Below, piece by piece: positions 5,531 through 6,348 of a stretch of 6,348 bases of DNA. Source of the DNA: Bacillota bacterium. Its GTDB lineage: Bacteria; Armatimonadota; Hebobacteria; Hebobacterales; Hebobacteraceae. Below the pieces are notes generated by a model. That model saw nothing but the letters and a program-made list of their open reading frames with translations. It ran no database searches and was not told where the DNA came from. The position numbers and the translations under genes are program-made. The stretch is taken from the NCBI GenBank assembly GCA_030597345.1, contig JAUVSA010000128.1, forward strand, positions 1 to 6,348, read 5' to 3'. Every line of letters starts with the position of its first letter. The first letter of the stretch is position 1.

Positions 5531-6348
5531 ATGTCGTCACGCCGTTCCCGCTATGGGCTGGTGATCTTGCTGATGGTGGGACTGCTGCTCGTGATCGTAC
5601 CCATCCAGGGAGCGATACACGGGGAGCGCCCGAGGATGTTCAACCCGGAGCGCAAGACGGTCCGGAGAAGCGCCATCAGCATAGGGCCGACGCCCGCGGT
5701 GGTGGCGGCGCTGGGCGGATTCCGCACGGTTGCGGCCGACCTGTTGTGGCTGAAGGCGGAGCGGGTGTGGCACGGGGGGGACTGGTGGATGATGCTGCCG
5801 ATCCTGGACGTCGTCACGCAGCTCGATCCGCAGTTTCTCCTTGCCTGGAAGGTATACGGGTGGCATGCCGCGTACAATCTGCATGCCGAGTCGGAGACGC
5901 TGTCGGAGAAGAACTGGTGGCTCGACCACGGGGTGGATGCTCTGGAGCGCTCGGTGGAGGCTAACCCCGACACTTGGGAGATGTACTTCGAGCTGGGGTG
6001 GACGCTGTACAACCGGGCTCACGAGCCGTGGCGTGCGGCCGAGCGCTTCCGGCAGGCCGACCAGTTCGAGGACGTCCCGCACCGAGTGACCAGGATGTAC
6101 TACCGGTGCTATGAGCACGTGATGGACTTCGACAAGCTCTTCCCGGCGCTCGAGTATGCGCGAGGCAAGCACAAGGACGTCGCCCTCCACCAGAGGATTG
6201 TCAATCGGGACTGGGATTGGTGGACAGCGCACTGGGACGACCCGCAGGAACACCGAAGACAGATCGTGCTCGAGAACACTTCGCGCAAGCAGCGTTCTCG
6301 GCCGTATTACCTTTTTCCAGACGATCCGTATTGGGACGTGTGTCGGAG
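5531..6348 (+). CDS. Membrane-anchored Trp-rich TPR-like protein, C-terminus cut by window edge
   Basis: The frame is open from ATG 5531 to the right edge (272 codons and 2 bases, no stop). It starts 6 bases after the permease stop with only a weak GAGAG purine tract, suggesting coupled translation. Residues 1-8 are basic (MSSRRSRY), and 9-24 form a single hydrophobic segment, either an uncleaved anchor or a signal. Past a linker, residues from about 60 (GFRTVAADLLWLKAERVW) look helical with TPR-like spacing: a GDWW turn (83-86), LDPQFLLAWKVYGWHAAYNLH (about 98-118), then ANPDTWEMYFELGWTLYN (144-161) and WRAAERFRQA (167-176). About 16 of 272 residues are tryptophan, which is high. Proteins with a GFR..AADLLWL start and TPR-like helices are, from memory, found beside ABC-2 exporters in several uncultured GC-rich bacteria and Deltaproteobacteria. 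The role is unassigned; a periplasmic scaffold or accessory factor for the exporter is an inference. Confidence 0.8.
   Translation, partial: MSSRRSRYGLVILLMVGLLLVIVPIQGAIHGERPRMFNPERKTVRRSAISIGPTPAVVAALGGFRTVAADLLWLKAERVWHGGDWWMMLPILDVVTQLDPQFLLAWKVYGWHAAYNLHAESETLSEKNWWLDHGVDALERSVEANPDTWEMYFELGWTLYNRAHEPWRAAERFRQADQFEDVPHRVTRMYYRCYEHVMDFDKLFPALEYARGKHKDVALHQRIVNRDWDWWTAHWDDPQEHRRQIVLENTSRKQRSRPYYLFPDDPYWDVCR

Noticed and set aside
5537..6253. Minus-strand 238-codon frame opposite the TPR-like gene
   Set aside because: The plus-strand frame from 5531 is open to the edge, has a coherent anchor plus helical-repeat pattern and fits operon spacing; the minus frame has neither context nor domain.

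Overview
This is a GC-rich bacterial chromosomal window with compact genes, strong AGGAGG-type ribosome binding sites and some GTG starts. It holds one complete gene and one gene start on the minus strand, and a three-gene operon on the plus strand that runs off the right edge. The gene set (RuvC, a UPF0182 membrane protein, an ABC-2 exporter pair and a Trp-rich TPR-like protein) does not fix the phylum. UPF0182 proteins are common in Actinobacteria, Cyanobacteria, Firmicutes and several deep-branching GC-rich phyla. An Armatimonadota-like or other uncultured lineage is a low-confidence guess. I see no phage, plasmid, CRISPR, tRNA or rRNA signal.

Minus-strand side: 1-153 is the N-terminal end of ruvC (Holliday junction resolvase), cut by the left edge, with a plausible promoter at 201-229. 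Upstream of it, 322-3240 encodes a 972-residue UPF0182 protein with seven predicted membrane segments and a very large domain after them. A perfect 11-bp inverted repeat (261-271 / 310-320) begins one base past its stop codon, so the two minus-strand genes may be separated transcriptionally.

Divergent intergenic region 3241-3689 (449 bp): this is the most structured non-coding stretch. It contains a pair of inverted REP-like elements at 3387-3480. Each has a GTAG head, a 2-nt linker and a 6-bp hairpin stem, and the stems differ by compensatory changes. It also holds a near-consensus sigma-70 promoter (TTGACA-18-TATACT, 3559-3588), a strong hairpin that would sit at the very 5' end of the operon mRNA (3597-3629), and two 12-bp perfect palindromes.

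Plus-strand operon: an ABC ATPase (3690-4628) overlaps its ABC-2 permease (4625-5524) by 4 bp. Six bases later comes a membrane-anchored, Trp-rich TPR-like protein (5531 to the edge). The tight packing implies co-transcription and a common exporter-type function. The substrate cannot be read from the sequence. The most novel leads are the REP-like pair and the exporter plus TPR-like protein module.
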